Assembly: GCF_024158745.1 (NCBI RefSeq)
Contig: NZ_JAMZAW010000014.1
Coordinates: 124,001-188,000, forward strand
From: Paenibacillus tyrphae
Lineage (GTDB): Bacteria > Bacillota > Bacilli > Paenibacillales > NBRC-103111
Length of the DNA stretch: 64,000 nt
Reading direction: 5' to 3'
Below are positions 40,775 to 49,319 of the stretch, piece by piece. The position numbers and the translations under genes are program-made. How positions within the stretch are numbered: position 1 is the stretch's first letter; each line of letters begins with the position of its first letter. Under the pieces are notes generated by a model. The model saw only the letters and a list, made by a program, of their open reading frames with translations, did not search any database and was not told where the DNA came from.

Positions 40775-41422
40775 GTGAAATCGGAGGCCAAGATTCGACT
40801 GCTACTGTTGGTCAGCATTTTACTCGTTACCATTTTCCCGCTGATCGTGAATTCCGTTTACCTGTTTACAGGCGCAAAAAGCGGCACACATCCCAATTTT
40901 GTTTATAGCATTCTATGGGAAATGCTTTCGCTTAGCCTGCTTTATTTTGTCCTGCATAGGCAAGGACGCAGCTTGAAAGACATTGGTTTTCAATTTCGTA
41001 AAACGGATATTTTTCACGGGATATTGCTTTATCTGGTTTTGTATTTTGTTGTTATTATAGCTGTTACGATTTCCCCTAGTTTTTTGCAGGCTCCCCAAAA
41101 CGTCGATTTTCTACGAACGAAAATGACCGTAAGCTATTTTGCATTCATCGTTATCAATCCTTTTTTCGAAGAATTAATTGTTCGAGCTTATACGATGACT
41201 GAGCTGAACTTCTTGATCAAAAAAGAAGAAATAACCGTTTTGGCCAGTACGATTATTCAAACTTCGTACCACCTGTACCAAGGCTTAATCCCCGCGCTGT
41301 ATACCGGAATCGTATTTTTTGTGTTTTCAATTTATTTTGCGAAAACAAGGAAGATCGTTCCTGTTATCATGGTACATTTGCTTTTGGATATGACGGCAAT
41401 CTCCCAACTGGGGAAACCGTAA
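40775..41422 (+). CDS. CPBP-family intramembrane glutamic endopeptidase
   Basis: The 215-residue protein has about seven hydrophobic helices and the Abi/CPBP motifs: FFEELIVRAY (EExxxR), SYHLYQG with a His, and HLLLD. Rce1-like CPBP proteases in Firmicutes process lipidated or bacteriocin peptides and can confer bacteriocin self-immunity. It starts with GTG after AAAGGAG. It fits the surrounding set of immunity-type genes. Confidence 0.9.
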   Translation: MKSEAKIRLLLLVSILLVTIFPLIVNSVYLFTGAKSGTHPNFVYSILWEMLSLSLLYFVLHRQGRSLKDIGFQFRKTDIFHGILLYLVLYFVVIIAVTISPSFLQAPQNVDFLRTKMTVSYFAFIVINPFFEELIVRAYTMTELNFLIKKEEITVLASTIIQTSYHLYQGLIPALYTGIVFFVFSIYFAKTRKIVPVIMVHLLLDMTAISQLGKP

Positions 41423-41464
41423 CAACGCGGCCATAAACGAAACTCGATCGGATAAGTAAGCATA

Positions 41465-41674
41465 ATGGGAAAAAGTCCGTATTTGGTTGTGATGGGTCAA
41501 GAGTTTACCGGATATCGTTTACAGCGTACCGGCTACATCAGAGTCCGGACACCCGCATGGGACGATTTTCCCGCCACACCATTGTTGGTAGGAAAAATAA
41601 TCGATTGGTGCTATTCGGAGAAACAAGAGATTGTATTGGTTGACTGGAAGGGCGAGTTATTTTCGGGTGATTGA
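41465..41674 (+). CDS. Small 69-residue uncharacterised protein
   Basis: The product MGKSPYLVVMGQEFTGYRLQ... ends EIVLVDWKGELFSGD and has the composition of a real protein. The ribosome site is weak (GTAAG). It is 15 bp from the RDD gene on the same strand. Confidence 0.5.
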   Translation: MGKSPYLVVMGQEFTGYRLQRTGYIRVRTPAWDDFPATPLLVGKIIDWCYSEKQEIVLVDWKGELFSGD

Positions 41675-41689
41675 TGAGGAGGAAGATTG

Positions 41690-42235
41690 TTGATCAACAT
41701 GGATTCTGTATCGGAGAATGTATCCAACGGATCGCCTCCGGCTCCAAGACCATGGGTCCGGTTCTGGGCAAGAAGCTTCGATGTTTATACATTTGGCATT
41801 GCTGTCGGTATCCTATGGGCTCTTATTGATGCGGAAAGTCTGGATCATGTAAACAATACGTTGCTATCGGTACTGTTAACCTTTAGTTGGTTGTTTGTAG
41901 AAGGAGCCTGCTTAGCCATCTTTGGGACGACGTTGGGGAAATGGTTATTGAAGATTACCATTTTAAATCATCAAGGACAGAAATTAACGCCAGCCCAAGC
42001 GTTTCAGCGCAGCAGATTGGTTTGGTGGAGAGGGACGGGACTCGGTATAGGAATACCCCAATTAATAGCGTGCATTCTTGGCCATTCTCGACTAGTAAGA
42101 GAAGGAATGATAACGTGGGACCGAGATATGGGCAATACGATCGTCCACGGAGAAATTAGCTGGTGGAGAGGCTTGATTGTCGGAATGGCGCTGGTATCGA
42201 CGTTTGCATTCAGTGTATATGGTTATTTCCTATGA
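41690..42235 (+). CDS. RDD-family membrane protein
   Basis: About 181 residues with four hydrophobic segments. The N-terminal RPWVRFWARSFDVYTFGIA matches the RDD motif (Arg followed by Asp), and GTTLGKWLLKITILNHQGQK is also family-typical. RDD proteins are poorly defined, some acting in ion or metabolite transport. A TTG at 41690 is proposed because AGGAGG lies seven bases upstream; an ATG at 41699 is the alternative. Confidence 0.85.
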   Translation: MINMDSVSENVSNGSPPAPRPWVRFWARSFDVYTFGIAVGILWALIDAESLDHVNNTLLSVLLTFSWLFVEGACLAIFGTTLGKWLLKITILNHQGQKLTPAQAFQRSRLVWWRGTGLGIGIPQLIACILGHSRLVREGMITWDRDMGNTIVHGEISWWRGLIVGMALVSTFAFSVYGYFL

Positions 42236-42261
42236 AATAATAGAACAGGAGAACAGAGAAC

Positions 42262-42690
42262 ATGAACAATGTAGAGATCCGCGATGAATTCTGGGGTGTT
42301 ATCATTAAAGACCGGGATATGGATTTATATACATGCCGGAGGCTTTTGAAAGGAGAGGAGATCGAGGTTGCCTTCATGCCGGATGAAGACGATCTGCATG
42401 AAATCATAGAGAATGCAAAAGAAATTTTTGCTCGCATAGAAGAGAACGATATGGCATTTCGAGAGTATGCCGCCGATGAAGTGCTGAATCATTATCGGGA
42501 ATACATAGTAGAAGGTACAAGTATAACGAAGGAACAGATAGTGAATCGAATGCAGCTCGAGTCTTTTTCCGTCGGTTCAGGGAAAAGCTTTGATTTGAGC
42601 TATCACGACGATGGCATTTGCGGCAATCATATCATTATGGTGTTTGTCGATGAACATGGAGAACCTTGCGGTGTAGATATTGCGGGATAA
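42262..42690 (+). CDS. DUF2262 protein
   Basis: The 142-residue acidic protein matches DUF2262: DEFWGVIIKDRDMDLYTCRR at the start, AAD.VLNHYREYIVEG in the middle and the C-terminal GNHIIMVFVDEHGEP. The family occurs in predicted immunity neighbourhoods. It has a AGGAGAA site and lies 26 bp after the RDD gene. Confidence 0.7.
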   Translation: MNNVEIRDEFWGVIIKDRDMDLYTCRRLLKGEEIEVAFMPDEDDLHEIIENAKEIFARIEENDMAFREYAADEVLNHYREYIVEGTSITKEQIVNRMQLESFSVGSGKSFDLSYHDDGICGNHIIMVFVDEHGEPCGVDIAG

Positions 42691-42713
42691 GGGATGACGG
42701 GAGAGGGGCTCAA

Positions 42714-42983
42714 TCAATGGAAGTACCCCATGACCATGTCCACTGCCATGTACTCAAGAAGAACAATGGCAAGACACAAGAGGATGTACATCCTTAGTTT
42801 GAAAGTACCCCATTTGTCCTGCCAGTACTTCCCCCTAAAAAATGAGATGAAATTAGGCGTAAAAGAATATTTGACCGACTCGTCAAAATCTTCCGGATCG
42901 GAAAAAATCAGTTTATAAATGAAACGATATACCGGGAAATTAAGAATGACCAAAATAAAAATGAATATGGCGTGCCAATCCAT
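42714..42983 (-). CDS. Small two-helix membrane protein
   Basis: The 89-residue product has hydrophobic segments at both ends (HAIFIFILVILNFPVYRFIY; MYILLCLAIVLLEYMAVDMV) and a hydrophilic middle. No family is recognised. Its 5' region (42984-43134) also serves the divergent deacetylase gene. Confidence 0.6.
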   Translation of the reverse strand: MDWHAIFIFILVILNFPVYRFIYKLIFSDPEDFDESVKYSFTPNFISFFRGKYWQDKWGTFKLRMYILLCLAIVLLEYMAVDMVMGYFH

Positions 42984-43134
42984 ATCACCCCTCCGTTCCT
43001 TACAAGTTCTATACGAGAAAAAGGAAGGAGGGGTTACATAGTTCTACAAATTTCCAACCAAATTTTAGGTATAATAGGGTTGATTACCAAAGATTTCGCT
43101 CGTCCTTAAATTCATTTGTGGGGAGTGATGTGGT

Positions 43135-43914
43135 TTGACTACTGCATTTTATCGGGATCAAGTCGCTGTTTTGATGTATCATCATGTACATGCAACGGAT
43201 GAGGGAGGGATTACGATTACCCCCCAATTATTCAAAGAGCAGATCAGTCATCTACAGAATCTAGGGTACCATTTTATTAGTTTGCATCAATTAAAACATT
43301 ATTTGAACGGCAGCCCTATTCCACACAACGCGGTATTGCTTACATTTGATGATGGATATGAGAGCGTTTATGAGAACGTATATCCATTTATAAAACAGCA
43401 GCATATTCCGATAGTTAACTTCATCATGACGGAAACCTTGCCCGAGGCATCACACCTGCCCCCAACGATGACGGCGCAGCAATTGTCCATCATGAACAAA
43501 GAAACGGATTTGGTCGAGAACCAGAGTCATACGGATGCTTTGCATCACAAAACCAACAACGATGACCCTGATGGGGACGCGTACTTCACTTCCAAACTTC
43601 CTACTTCAAACGGAACGATCGAAACCGACGAGCAATACCATGCCCGGATTGTGGAAGACGCGAAAAGAAGCAGGCAGCAGTTGCATCCTGTGAATAAACA
43701 TGCGGTGGATGTCGTAGCTTACCCTTTCGGCATATATACCGATACAGCCATTCAATATTATCAAGAAGGCGGGTTTAAATACGGATTTACCATCGTTGAG
43801 GCCATGGCAACCCGTCAAGCGGATCTGATGAAAATCCCGCGCATTAACGCGGGCAGCCCTTGGATCGCCCCGGAAGATTTGCATGCCATTATTCAAAGTA
43901 AAATTGTTTCCTAA
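43135..43914 (+). CDS. Polysaccharide deacetylase (CE4 family)
   Basis: The 259-residue protein has the CE4 NodB fold: VLMYHHV at the start, the metal/catalytic motif LLTFDDGYES (near 75) and an NQSHTDALHH motif supplying the His-x3-His zinc ligands (near 128). It has no signal peptide visible, unlike most cell-wall deacetylases. A TTG at 43135 is used, with GGGGAGTGAT upstream. Confidence 0.87.
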   Translation: MTTAFYRDQVAVLMYHHVHATDEGGITITPQLFKEQISHLQNLGYHFISLHQLKHYLNGSPIPHNAVLLTFDDGYESVYENVYPFIKQQHIPIVNFIMTETLPEASHLPPTMTAQQLSIMNKETDLVENQSHTDALHHKTNNDDPDGDAYFTSKLPTSNGTIETDEQYHARIVEDAKRSRQQLHPVNKHAVDVVAYPFGIYTDTAIQYYQEGGFKYGFTIVEAMATRQADLMKIPRINAGSPWIAPEDLHAIIQSKIVS

Positions 43915-43931
43915 ACGCCGGAAGTACAAAC

Positions 43932-44720
43932 TTAAACCGTGACCCGTATCAGATAGCGTTCAAACGTGACGGGTAAGCCCTCGTTTACGGTGTTTATTTC
44001 GAATATCCGCGTAACTTCGGTGAGGCATTTCTCCATCACCCATTCGTAAATGGAGGGTGCCTGACCGAAGCAGCGCATCCGGATCACATCAACAGGCTCA
44101 TGGAAGTATTCCATACTTCTCATCGTTTCAATCTCGGCATGTCCCAGGCCGCCTTGCTCAAGGCGCTGTTTGAGATTATCAAGGATGGGAGTCCCCGCCG
44201 AAATCGGCTCGAACAAGTTCGGGAACCATTCCGAGAGTTCCGCAGCTATACCGTCCCCCGGATGTAATCCGAGAATCTTTCCTCCTTTTTTTACCACTCT
44301 TCCAACGTCCAGATAAGAGGAGGTTGGCCCTCTGCGATTATACGCGACATCAAATTCATCCGACTCGAAGGGGAGTCTGTGTTTCGTATTTCCCGTAACG
44401 AAGGATACATTGGAAAGATTCGCTGCATTCCCTGTTTTGATGAAGTCATTCGTAATATCCAGACCAGTAATATGTTTAACTAGGGGACTCCATTGGATCG
44501 TAAATTCTCCGTGCCCGCATCCGATGTCCAATACTTTCCTGCCCTGCACCGCTTGCGCTACTTCTTCTGCAAATAGGGCTTCGGCATTAGGCTCGGCGAT
44601 TGTGGAGTGCCACGAAAACGAATACTGCCCTTGTAATTTTCCAAGTTGTGCATACCATTCGATAGAATGAGGACGCAGCCAATCCGGGTGGTTTCTAGGG
44701 TCTAGTAAGCTTGCACTCAT
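43932..44720 (-). CDS. Class I SAM-dependent methyltransferase
   Basis: The 262-residue protein has the SAM-binding motif VLDIGCGHGEF (near 65), a second acidic GLDITNDF and a motif IV-like FDVAYNRRGP. The substrate cannot be predicted. The ATG at 44720 follows CGGAGGTGC; an upstream ATG has no site. It precedes no obvious operon partner but is followed by the divergent deacetylase end. Confidence 0.88.
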   Translation of the reverse strand: MSASLLDPRNHPDWLRPHSIEWYAQLGKLQGQYSFSWHSTIAEPNAEALFAEEVAQAVQGRKVLDIGCGHGEFTIQWSPLVKHITGLDITNDFIKTGNAANLSNVSFVTGNTKHRLPFESDEFDVAYNRRGPTSSYLDVGRVVKKGGKILGLHPGDGIAAELSEWFPNLFEPISAGTPILDNLKQRLEQGGLGHAEIETMRSMEYFHEPVDVIRMRCFGQAPSIYEWVMEKCLTEVTRIFEINTVNEGLPVTFERYLIRVTV

Positions 44721-44762
44721 AAAGCACCTCCGAATTTTGGTGTGAACCGCAGGCACAGCATC

Positions 44763-45155
44763 TTAAGCGCCTGTCATTCCAACTGCAAAAACTTTAAAGT
44801 TCTTATTTTCATAGTACGGAACCAACTGTTCTTCACAAAAAAATTGCAGATGCAGGTTGTATTTTTTACAATGCTCTACGAGTAAACGGAAAATTTCGGA
44901 TCCAATCCCGTTGCTTCTATAGTCCGTGTGGACCCCCAGTCCGCACAAGTAAGCATTGATCATCCCATCGGAAACGATTCTGCCGGTACCAATTAAGCGA
45001 TTGTCATGGTAGGCATAGATGGCGTACCAGCTTTGCCTCATGGCGGTCAGCAGTCGTTCTTTGCTTAGCTGCAAATATTGATTCCAATCCAGATTCTCGT
45101 ATAGCTCGTATATCCCGTCTTCTGTCGGTAATTCTGAAACATATCGTATTTCCAT
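44763..45155 (-). CDS. GNAT-family N-acetyltransferase
   Basis: The 130-residue protein is a compact GNAT domain: GTGRIVSDGM, YLCGLGVHTDYRSNGIGSEIF with the acetyl-CoA loop, and LVPYYENKNFKVF. The start lies after a AAGGAGACC site. It is 42 bp upstream of the methyltransferase and probably in the same transcript. The substrate is unknown. Confidence 0.88.
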   Translation of the reverse strand: MEIRYVSELPTEDGIYELYENLDWNQYLQLSKERLLTAMRQSWYAIYAYHDNRLIGTGRIVSDGMINAYLCGLGVHTDYRSNGIGSEIFRLLVEHCKKYNLHLQFFCEEQLVPYYENKNFKVFAVGMTGA

Positions 45156-45197
45156 AAGATGGTCTCCTTTTTTTTAAAAGCTAATCTCGTGCCGCGG

Positions 45198-45554
45198 TTA
45201 CAAACCAGCGGGATTCTTCATCCAATCTTCGATCGTATCCCTGATCTCATACCTGTTTTTGGAGTGCTTTTCACGAATCACTTCCCAATGCTCATTGACC
45301 TGCACCAGTCTGTATTGACCGGAGATTTGACCATCCGGATACCATCCCAAGTCAATGATGAGTTTCCCGTTGGCTGGTAACCCCCAAACCCCATCGACAA
45401 GCTGCATCCTTGCGATTTGCAAAATATCTTCGGTGAAATACTCCCAATTATCAATAAAACCATCCCCACTCTTACAAGGGATTGGCTCAACATCTGAAAA
45501 TTTATTAAAGCAAATAGCGTAGCCCATGGGTATTCTTAATGGCATTAAGGACAT
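45198..45554 (-). CDS. Uncharacterised 118-residue protein
   Basis: The product has recognisable repeated themes of orphan immunity-like proteins in Bacillales: MPLRIPMGYAICFNKFSDVE, WEYFTEDILQIAR and LIIDLGWYPDGQISGQY. I cannot assign a family. The ATG at 45554 follows GAGGTT. A role is not known. Confidence 0.6.
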   Translation of the reverse strand: MSLMPLRIPMGYAICFNKFSDVEPIPCKSGDGFIDNWEYFTEDILQIARMQLVDGVWGLPANGKLIIDLGWYPDGQISGQYRLVQVNEHWEVIREKHSKNRYEIRDTIEDWMKNPAGL

Positions 45555-45604
45555 ATCGTAACCTCAATTCAGATTATCATTGTTTTTGTTATGTTGAGTT
45601 CGCA

Positions 45605-46177
45605 TCAGGTCTTGATCAATATATACTGCTTATCTTTCAATTCAAACTCATCGCCAAGTTGAAAGATCTTTAAATCAATGATTTTGTGTAATTTCTCATT
45701 TTTTCTTTGCTTTTCCTCACCGTCCCAGCAAGTGTATAATTCAAATTGTTCGTGGTCCGAACCGTATTCTTTCATTAGATCAAATAGTTCGCGAATACAT
45801 TTTACATGCGCTTTGTATTGTTCAGGGAAATTTTCTTTCAGGTTGGGATGTACAGAAAAACCTCCCCAATTCGCTGCAATTTGATATACAAAAGGATTTG
45901 TGAAATGCCCCCGTATTTCTCCATTCCATGTCCCTAAATCTTGAATATAAATTCCCGCGGCATCTTCCATCGAATCATACACTTCAATTTCATCTTCTTG
46001 GATATGAGAAAGATCGACGATTTGTTCAAGAGGAATGGCTCCCTCGGGCAAATGGGCAGACCGGAATCGGATTGCTTTTGTCAATTTCCCGCTACTCTTA
46101 TCGGCGGAGGACTTTCTTCTTCCTCTTTCCCCTAAAGGCAATTCTTTACTTGATCCGATATAATGAAACAAACTCAT
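45605..46177 (-). CDS. Uncharacterised 190-residue protein
   Basis: The protein begins MSLFHYIGSSKELPLGERGR and ends in a beta-rich region with WDGEEKQRKNEKLHKIIDLK and QLGDEFELKDKQYILIK. The ATG at 46177 is used; a start further upstream is possible. No family is recognised. It sits with other small proteins of immunity type on the minus strand. Confidence 0.6.
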   Translation of the reverse strand: MSLFHYIGSSKELPLGERGRRKSSADKSSGKLTKAIRFRSAHLPEGAIPLEQIVDLSHIQEDEIEVYDSMEDAAGIYIQDLGTWNGEIRGHFTNPFVYQIAANWGGFSVHPNLKENFPEQYKAHVKCIRELFDLMKEYGSDHEQFELYTCWDGEEKQRKNEKLHKIIDLKIFQLGDEFELKDKQYILIKT

Positions 46178-46229
46178 ACCAACAGCCTCATTTCTGCGCA
46201 ACATGATTAAAATGCAAAATTCTGGTCTG

Positions 46230-46655
46230 CTATTTCCTGGCTGCCGCCGCTCTTTTTATGCTTTCTTTTGTCCAAGGAGGAGCTTTGGGATGATTCATGA
46301 TTTCCTCGTAGGTCATCCAGTGTACGGCTTCAACCTCATCGGGACTTTTGCGATGCGCTGTACCGCTATCATATTCGCATAGGAAGACCGCATTGATCAC
46401 GTTGCCCCCATCATCTGTCACGAATGAGGAACTGTATACAAAAGTAACCGAGTCTTTTATCTCGATGCCAATCTCTTCGTAAAATTCCCGTTTTACCGTC
46501 CGTTCCAGGATGTCTAGCGTATTTCCTTCGACTTCGACTTTCCCGCCTACAAGAGATAGAGTACCACCGGCATGTTCTTCCTTCATACTTCGCGTAATGA
46601 GAAGCCATTGATCCTCCCTGCAGACCGCACCTTCTACGTTTACAATAAACATGGC
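46230..46655 (-). CDS. NUDIX hydrolase
   Basis: The 141-residue protein has a NUDIX box: GGKVEVEGNTLDILERTVKREFYEEIGI over residues about 40-67, with the metal-binding REFYEE core. It is a compact NUDIX fold and probably a nucleotide-pyrophosphatase; the substrate is unknown. The ATG at 46655 follows GAAGGG. Confidence 0.88.
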   Translation of the reverse strand, partial: AMFIVNVEGAVCREDQWLLITRSMKEEHAGGTLSLVGGKVEVEGNTLDILERTVKREFYEEIGIEIKDSVTFVYSSSFVTDDGGNVINAVFLCEYDSGTAHRKSPDEVEAVHWMTYEEIMNHPKAPPWTKESIKRAAAARK

Positions 46656-46826
46656 GTCACGTCCCTTCAAGATTGTATAGTGCTAATTTAGCATTATTTC
46701 CCTGACAATGGAATTTTGTTAAACCTATGCCGTTTCATGTTAGGTCATGAATCTGCAATATTATACTATACGCTAATGAAATGTAAGATGTATCATTCAT
46801 GGGAACACGCCTAAGGAGGTCTTCTC

Positions 46827-47423
46827 ATGAATATTACATCTTTTCTTATATATTGTGTTATTGTCACATTCACGCCCGGGCCTACGAATATTGCTATATT
46901 GTCTATGGCGCATCATGTTAAGATGAAAGAGGTTTTTCGATACGTTTGGGGAGTGACTGCCGTCTTCGGTGTGTTGCTTTCGGCTTCAGTGATGTTAAAC
47001 AGTGCGCTTGTAGCGGTCATGCCGAAGATTTTGGTTTTTATGCAGGTCGTAGGCAGCCTTTATATGCTCTACCTTGCGTATCAAGTGTACAAAATGGATA
47101 TAGCAGGGGATACCGCCAAACAAGCGGCTACCTTTATGAACGGATTCCTCATGCAGTTTGTAAATCCTAAGGTCTGGCTGTTTACCATGACGGTCATTCC
47201 GAGCTATGTTATGCCCTATTACAAATCACCGTTTGTCTTGTCGATATTCGTTCTGATTATAACCATTGTTGCCTTTTTAGCATTAGCCACGTGGGCGATC
47301 TTCGGTATAATTTTCAAGAGGTTTTTGCAGAAACATCTAAAGGTGACCAATATCATATTAGCGCTATTATTGGTTTATTCGGCAATCGAGGTATCGGGTA
47401 TCGTGGAGATCGTGAAGAGGTGA
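46827..47423 (+). CDS. LysE/RhtB-family amino-acid exporter
   Basis: The 198-residue protein has about six membrane helices and family signatures FTPGPTNIAILSMAHHVKM and NGFLMQFVNPKVWLFTM. Such proteins export amino acids such as lysine, threonine or homoserine. It has a TAAGGAGG site and is followed six bases after its stop by the AraC gene, so the two form an operon. Confidence 0.9.
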   Translation: MNITSFLIYCVIVTFTPGPTNIAILSMAHHVKMKEVFRYVWGVTAVFGVLLSASVMLNSALVAVMPKILVFMQVVGSLYMLYLAYQVYKMDIAGDTAKQAATFMNGFLMQFVNPKVWLFTMTVIPSYVMPYYKSPFVLSIFVLIITIVAFLALATWAIFGIIFKRFLQKHLKVTNIILALLLVYSAIEVSGIVEIVKR

Positions 47424-47429
47424 GTGGAT

Positions 47430-48206
47430 ATGGATAAATTTGTATATAAAAAATCAGCAGGAGTTACGGCATTATCCGCAAGCTTTAGCGATTTTGAATA
47501 CAAAAAGCACAGCCATGAAGAATATGCATTGGGAGTCACCTTGCGAGGGGTTCAGCAGTATAACCTGGATGGGAGCTTTCAGTCCTCCTATCGAAACGGG
47601 GTGATGCTTTTTAACCCGGAACAGGTTCATGACGGAAGGGCGCAGGATAAGACAGGCATTGATTACGTCATCATTTATATCCATCCTAAGCTTTTTTTAG
47701 AGATGCTTGAAAAAAAGGATGTCGTGATGTTCTCTTCTCCCATTGTTTATAATCGCAGGCTTCAGCAAGGCATATTAAATCTGGTCCATGCGATATTCAA
47801 CAATAAAGCCGAATCGCTGTGCAGCGAGCTGCTTCTGGCTCTTGCAGATCACTTTTCCCAAACGGAAATGAGCTATGTATTCAAAAAAAATAATGCGCTG
47901 ATGAAAAAAGCAAAGGAAATGATCTATTTCAGCCTGGACCATGTGCTAAAGCTTGATGACATCTGTAGAGAGTTGGATATGTCCAAATTTCAGTTCATCC
48001 GGGCATTTAAAGCGGACACGGGCATCTCCCCGTATCAATTTTTCTTAAACTGCAAAGTCGAGCATGCCAAGCGGCTCATCGAAAAAAACAAGGATATTTA
48101 CGCCGCGGTAACGGAATGCGGATTTGTCGATTTATCTCATATGAACAGGCACTTTAAAAGTATGTATGGCATAACGGCATTCGAGTACATGTCAGGCATA
48201 AGTTAA
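47430..48206 (+). CDS. AraC-family regulator
   Basis: The 258-residue protein has an AraC-type N-terminal ligand domain (HEEYALGVTLRGVQQYN) and two C-terminal helix-turn-helix motifs (about 165-255; DDICRELDMSKFQFIRAF, ECGFVDLSHMNRHFKS). The LysE-AraC pairing is common, with the regulator sensing the exported compound. The ATG at 47430 follows GAGGTGAG. Confidence 0.92.
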   Translation: MDKFVYKKSAGVTALSASFSDFEYKKHSHEEYALGVTLRGVQQYNLDGSFQSSYRNGVMLFNPEQVHDGRAQDKTGIDYVIIYIHPKLFLEMLEKKDVVMFSSPIVYNRRLQQGILNLVHAIFNNKAESLCSELLLALADHFSQTEMSYVFKKNNALMKKAKEMIYFSLDHVLKLDDICRELDMSKFQFIRAFKADTGISPYQFFLNCKVEHAKRLIEKNKDIYAAVTECGFVDLSHMNRHFKSMYGITAFEYMSGIS

Positions 48207-48290
48207 GCCTTGAAAGCTTATAGAGAAGGGGAGGCAAGAACATTTCTTGTCATCCCCTGAACGAGCGCATTGCCATTCTGCTCCGTACCA

Positions 48291-49268
48291 TTACTTTTCC
48301 AGGTGCTTTTGCACACTTTCCAAAAATTTGATTCGACTGTAAGCAGGACCACCTTCCATAAGCGGATCTACCACGTTGACATATACGCGATTATGTTTAA
48401 AGGCGTTGATGTTTTGGATAACGGAATTGTTTTTCAAGTCTTCAAACGCATTTTTCGCATCTTGATTTTCATTCATAGAGAATTGCACAAATAAATAATC
48501 CGGGTTCATTTCCGCCAGCTGCTCGACAGAGATCGCTTCTTGCGTTTTGGCCATGCTTACCTGCTTCGGAACCTCCAAACCGAATTCATCGTATAAGACA
48601 GGGTTAAAATATACATCTTTCGGGTAAACGAAAACCTGCACCCCACGAATACGAACAGCGGCTACTTTTTTACCTTGAAGCTTTTCCTTTAACGATGCTT
48701 TTACTGCTTGCGTATCTGTTTTATACTGGGATAAAATCTTTTCTGCCTCTGCCTCCTTTCCGGTTAATTCCGCCATTAGTTTCAAATTGGATTCCCAGTC
48801 TGTAGAAATGTGCGATACCAAAATTGTGGGAGCGATTTTTTGCAATTTCTCCTGCGCTTCTTTTTGAAACTTGGTTGAACCTAAAATAATGTCCGGCTCC
48901 AACTGCAATATTTTCTCAAAGTTCGGCTGCTGTTTTTCGCCAATGGATTCCGAGGCGCCCGTTACCGGAGCAAACATTTCCGGAAACTTCCCGCCGATCG
49001 TTATTGCTCCTACCGGACGAACGTCCAGCACTACGGCATCTTCCATTGCTTCCATAGCCCCGGTAATCACAATTTTTTCTGCCTTATGCGGAACGGTATA
49101 CTTTTCACCGAGATACTCAATCGTTCTTGTTTTGCTTGCTCCTGCATTGTCCGTTTTATTCTCCACTTTGGGCGGCGCCGGTTGTGCGTTGTTGTCTCCT
49201 CCTCCGCATGCAGCCGAAACAAGCATGAAAAATGCTAATAAACCAACTAGCATAAGATTTTTATTCAT
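48291..49268 (-). CDS. Iron-siderophore ABC transporter substrate-binding lipoprotein
   Basis: The 325-residue protein has a lipobox (LLAFFMLVSAAC) and two lobes of a class III periplasmic-binding fold typical of siderophore and heme receptors: EKIVITGAMEAMEDAV, IGEKQQPNFEKILQLEPDII and later GVQVFVYPKDVYF. It captures ferric siderophore outside the membrane; permease and ATPase are not in the window. It follows the monooxygenase gene by about 50 bp and lies under the same Fur-box region. Confidence 0.9.
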   Translation of the reverse strand: MNKNLMLVGLLAFFMLVSAACGGGDNNAQPAPPKVENKTDNAGASKTRTIEYLGEKYTVPHKAEKIVITGAMEAMEDAVVLDVRPVGAITIGGKFPEMFAPVTGASESIGEKQQPNFEKILQLEPDIILGSTKFQKEAQEKLQKIAPTILVSHISTDWESNLKLMAELTGKEAEAEKILSQYKTDTQAVKASLKEKLQGKKVAAVRIRGVQVFVYPKDVYFNPVLYDEFGLEVPKQVSMAKTQEAISVEQLAEMNPDYLFVQFSMNENQDAKNAFEDLKNNSVIQNINAFKHNRVYVNVVDPLMEGGPAYSRIKFLESVQKHLEK

Positions 49269-49319
49269 TTTTCTCTTGAACCCCTTATATCGTAATAGAA
49301 CTTTGGATTATCGAACGTT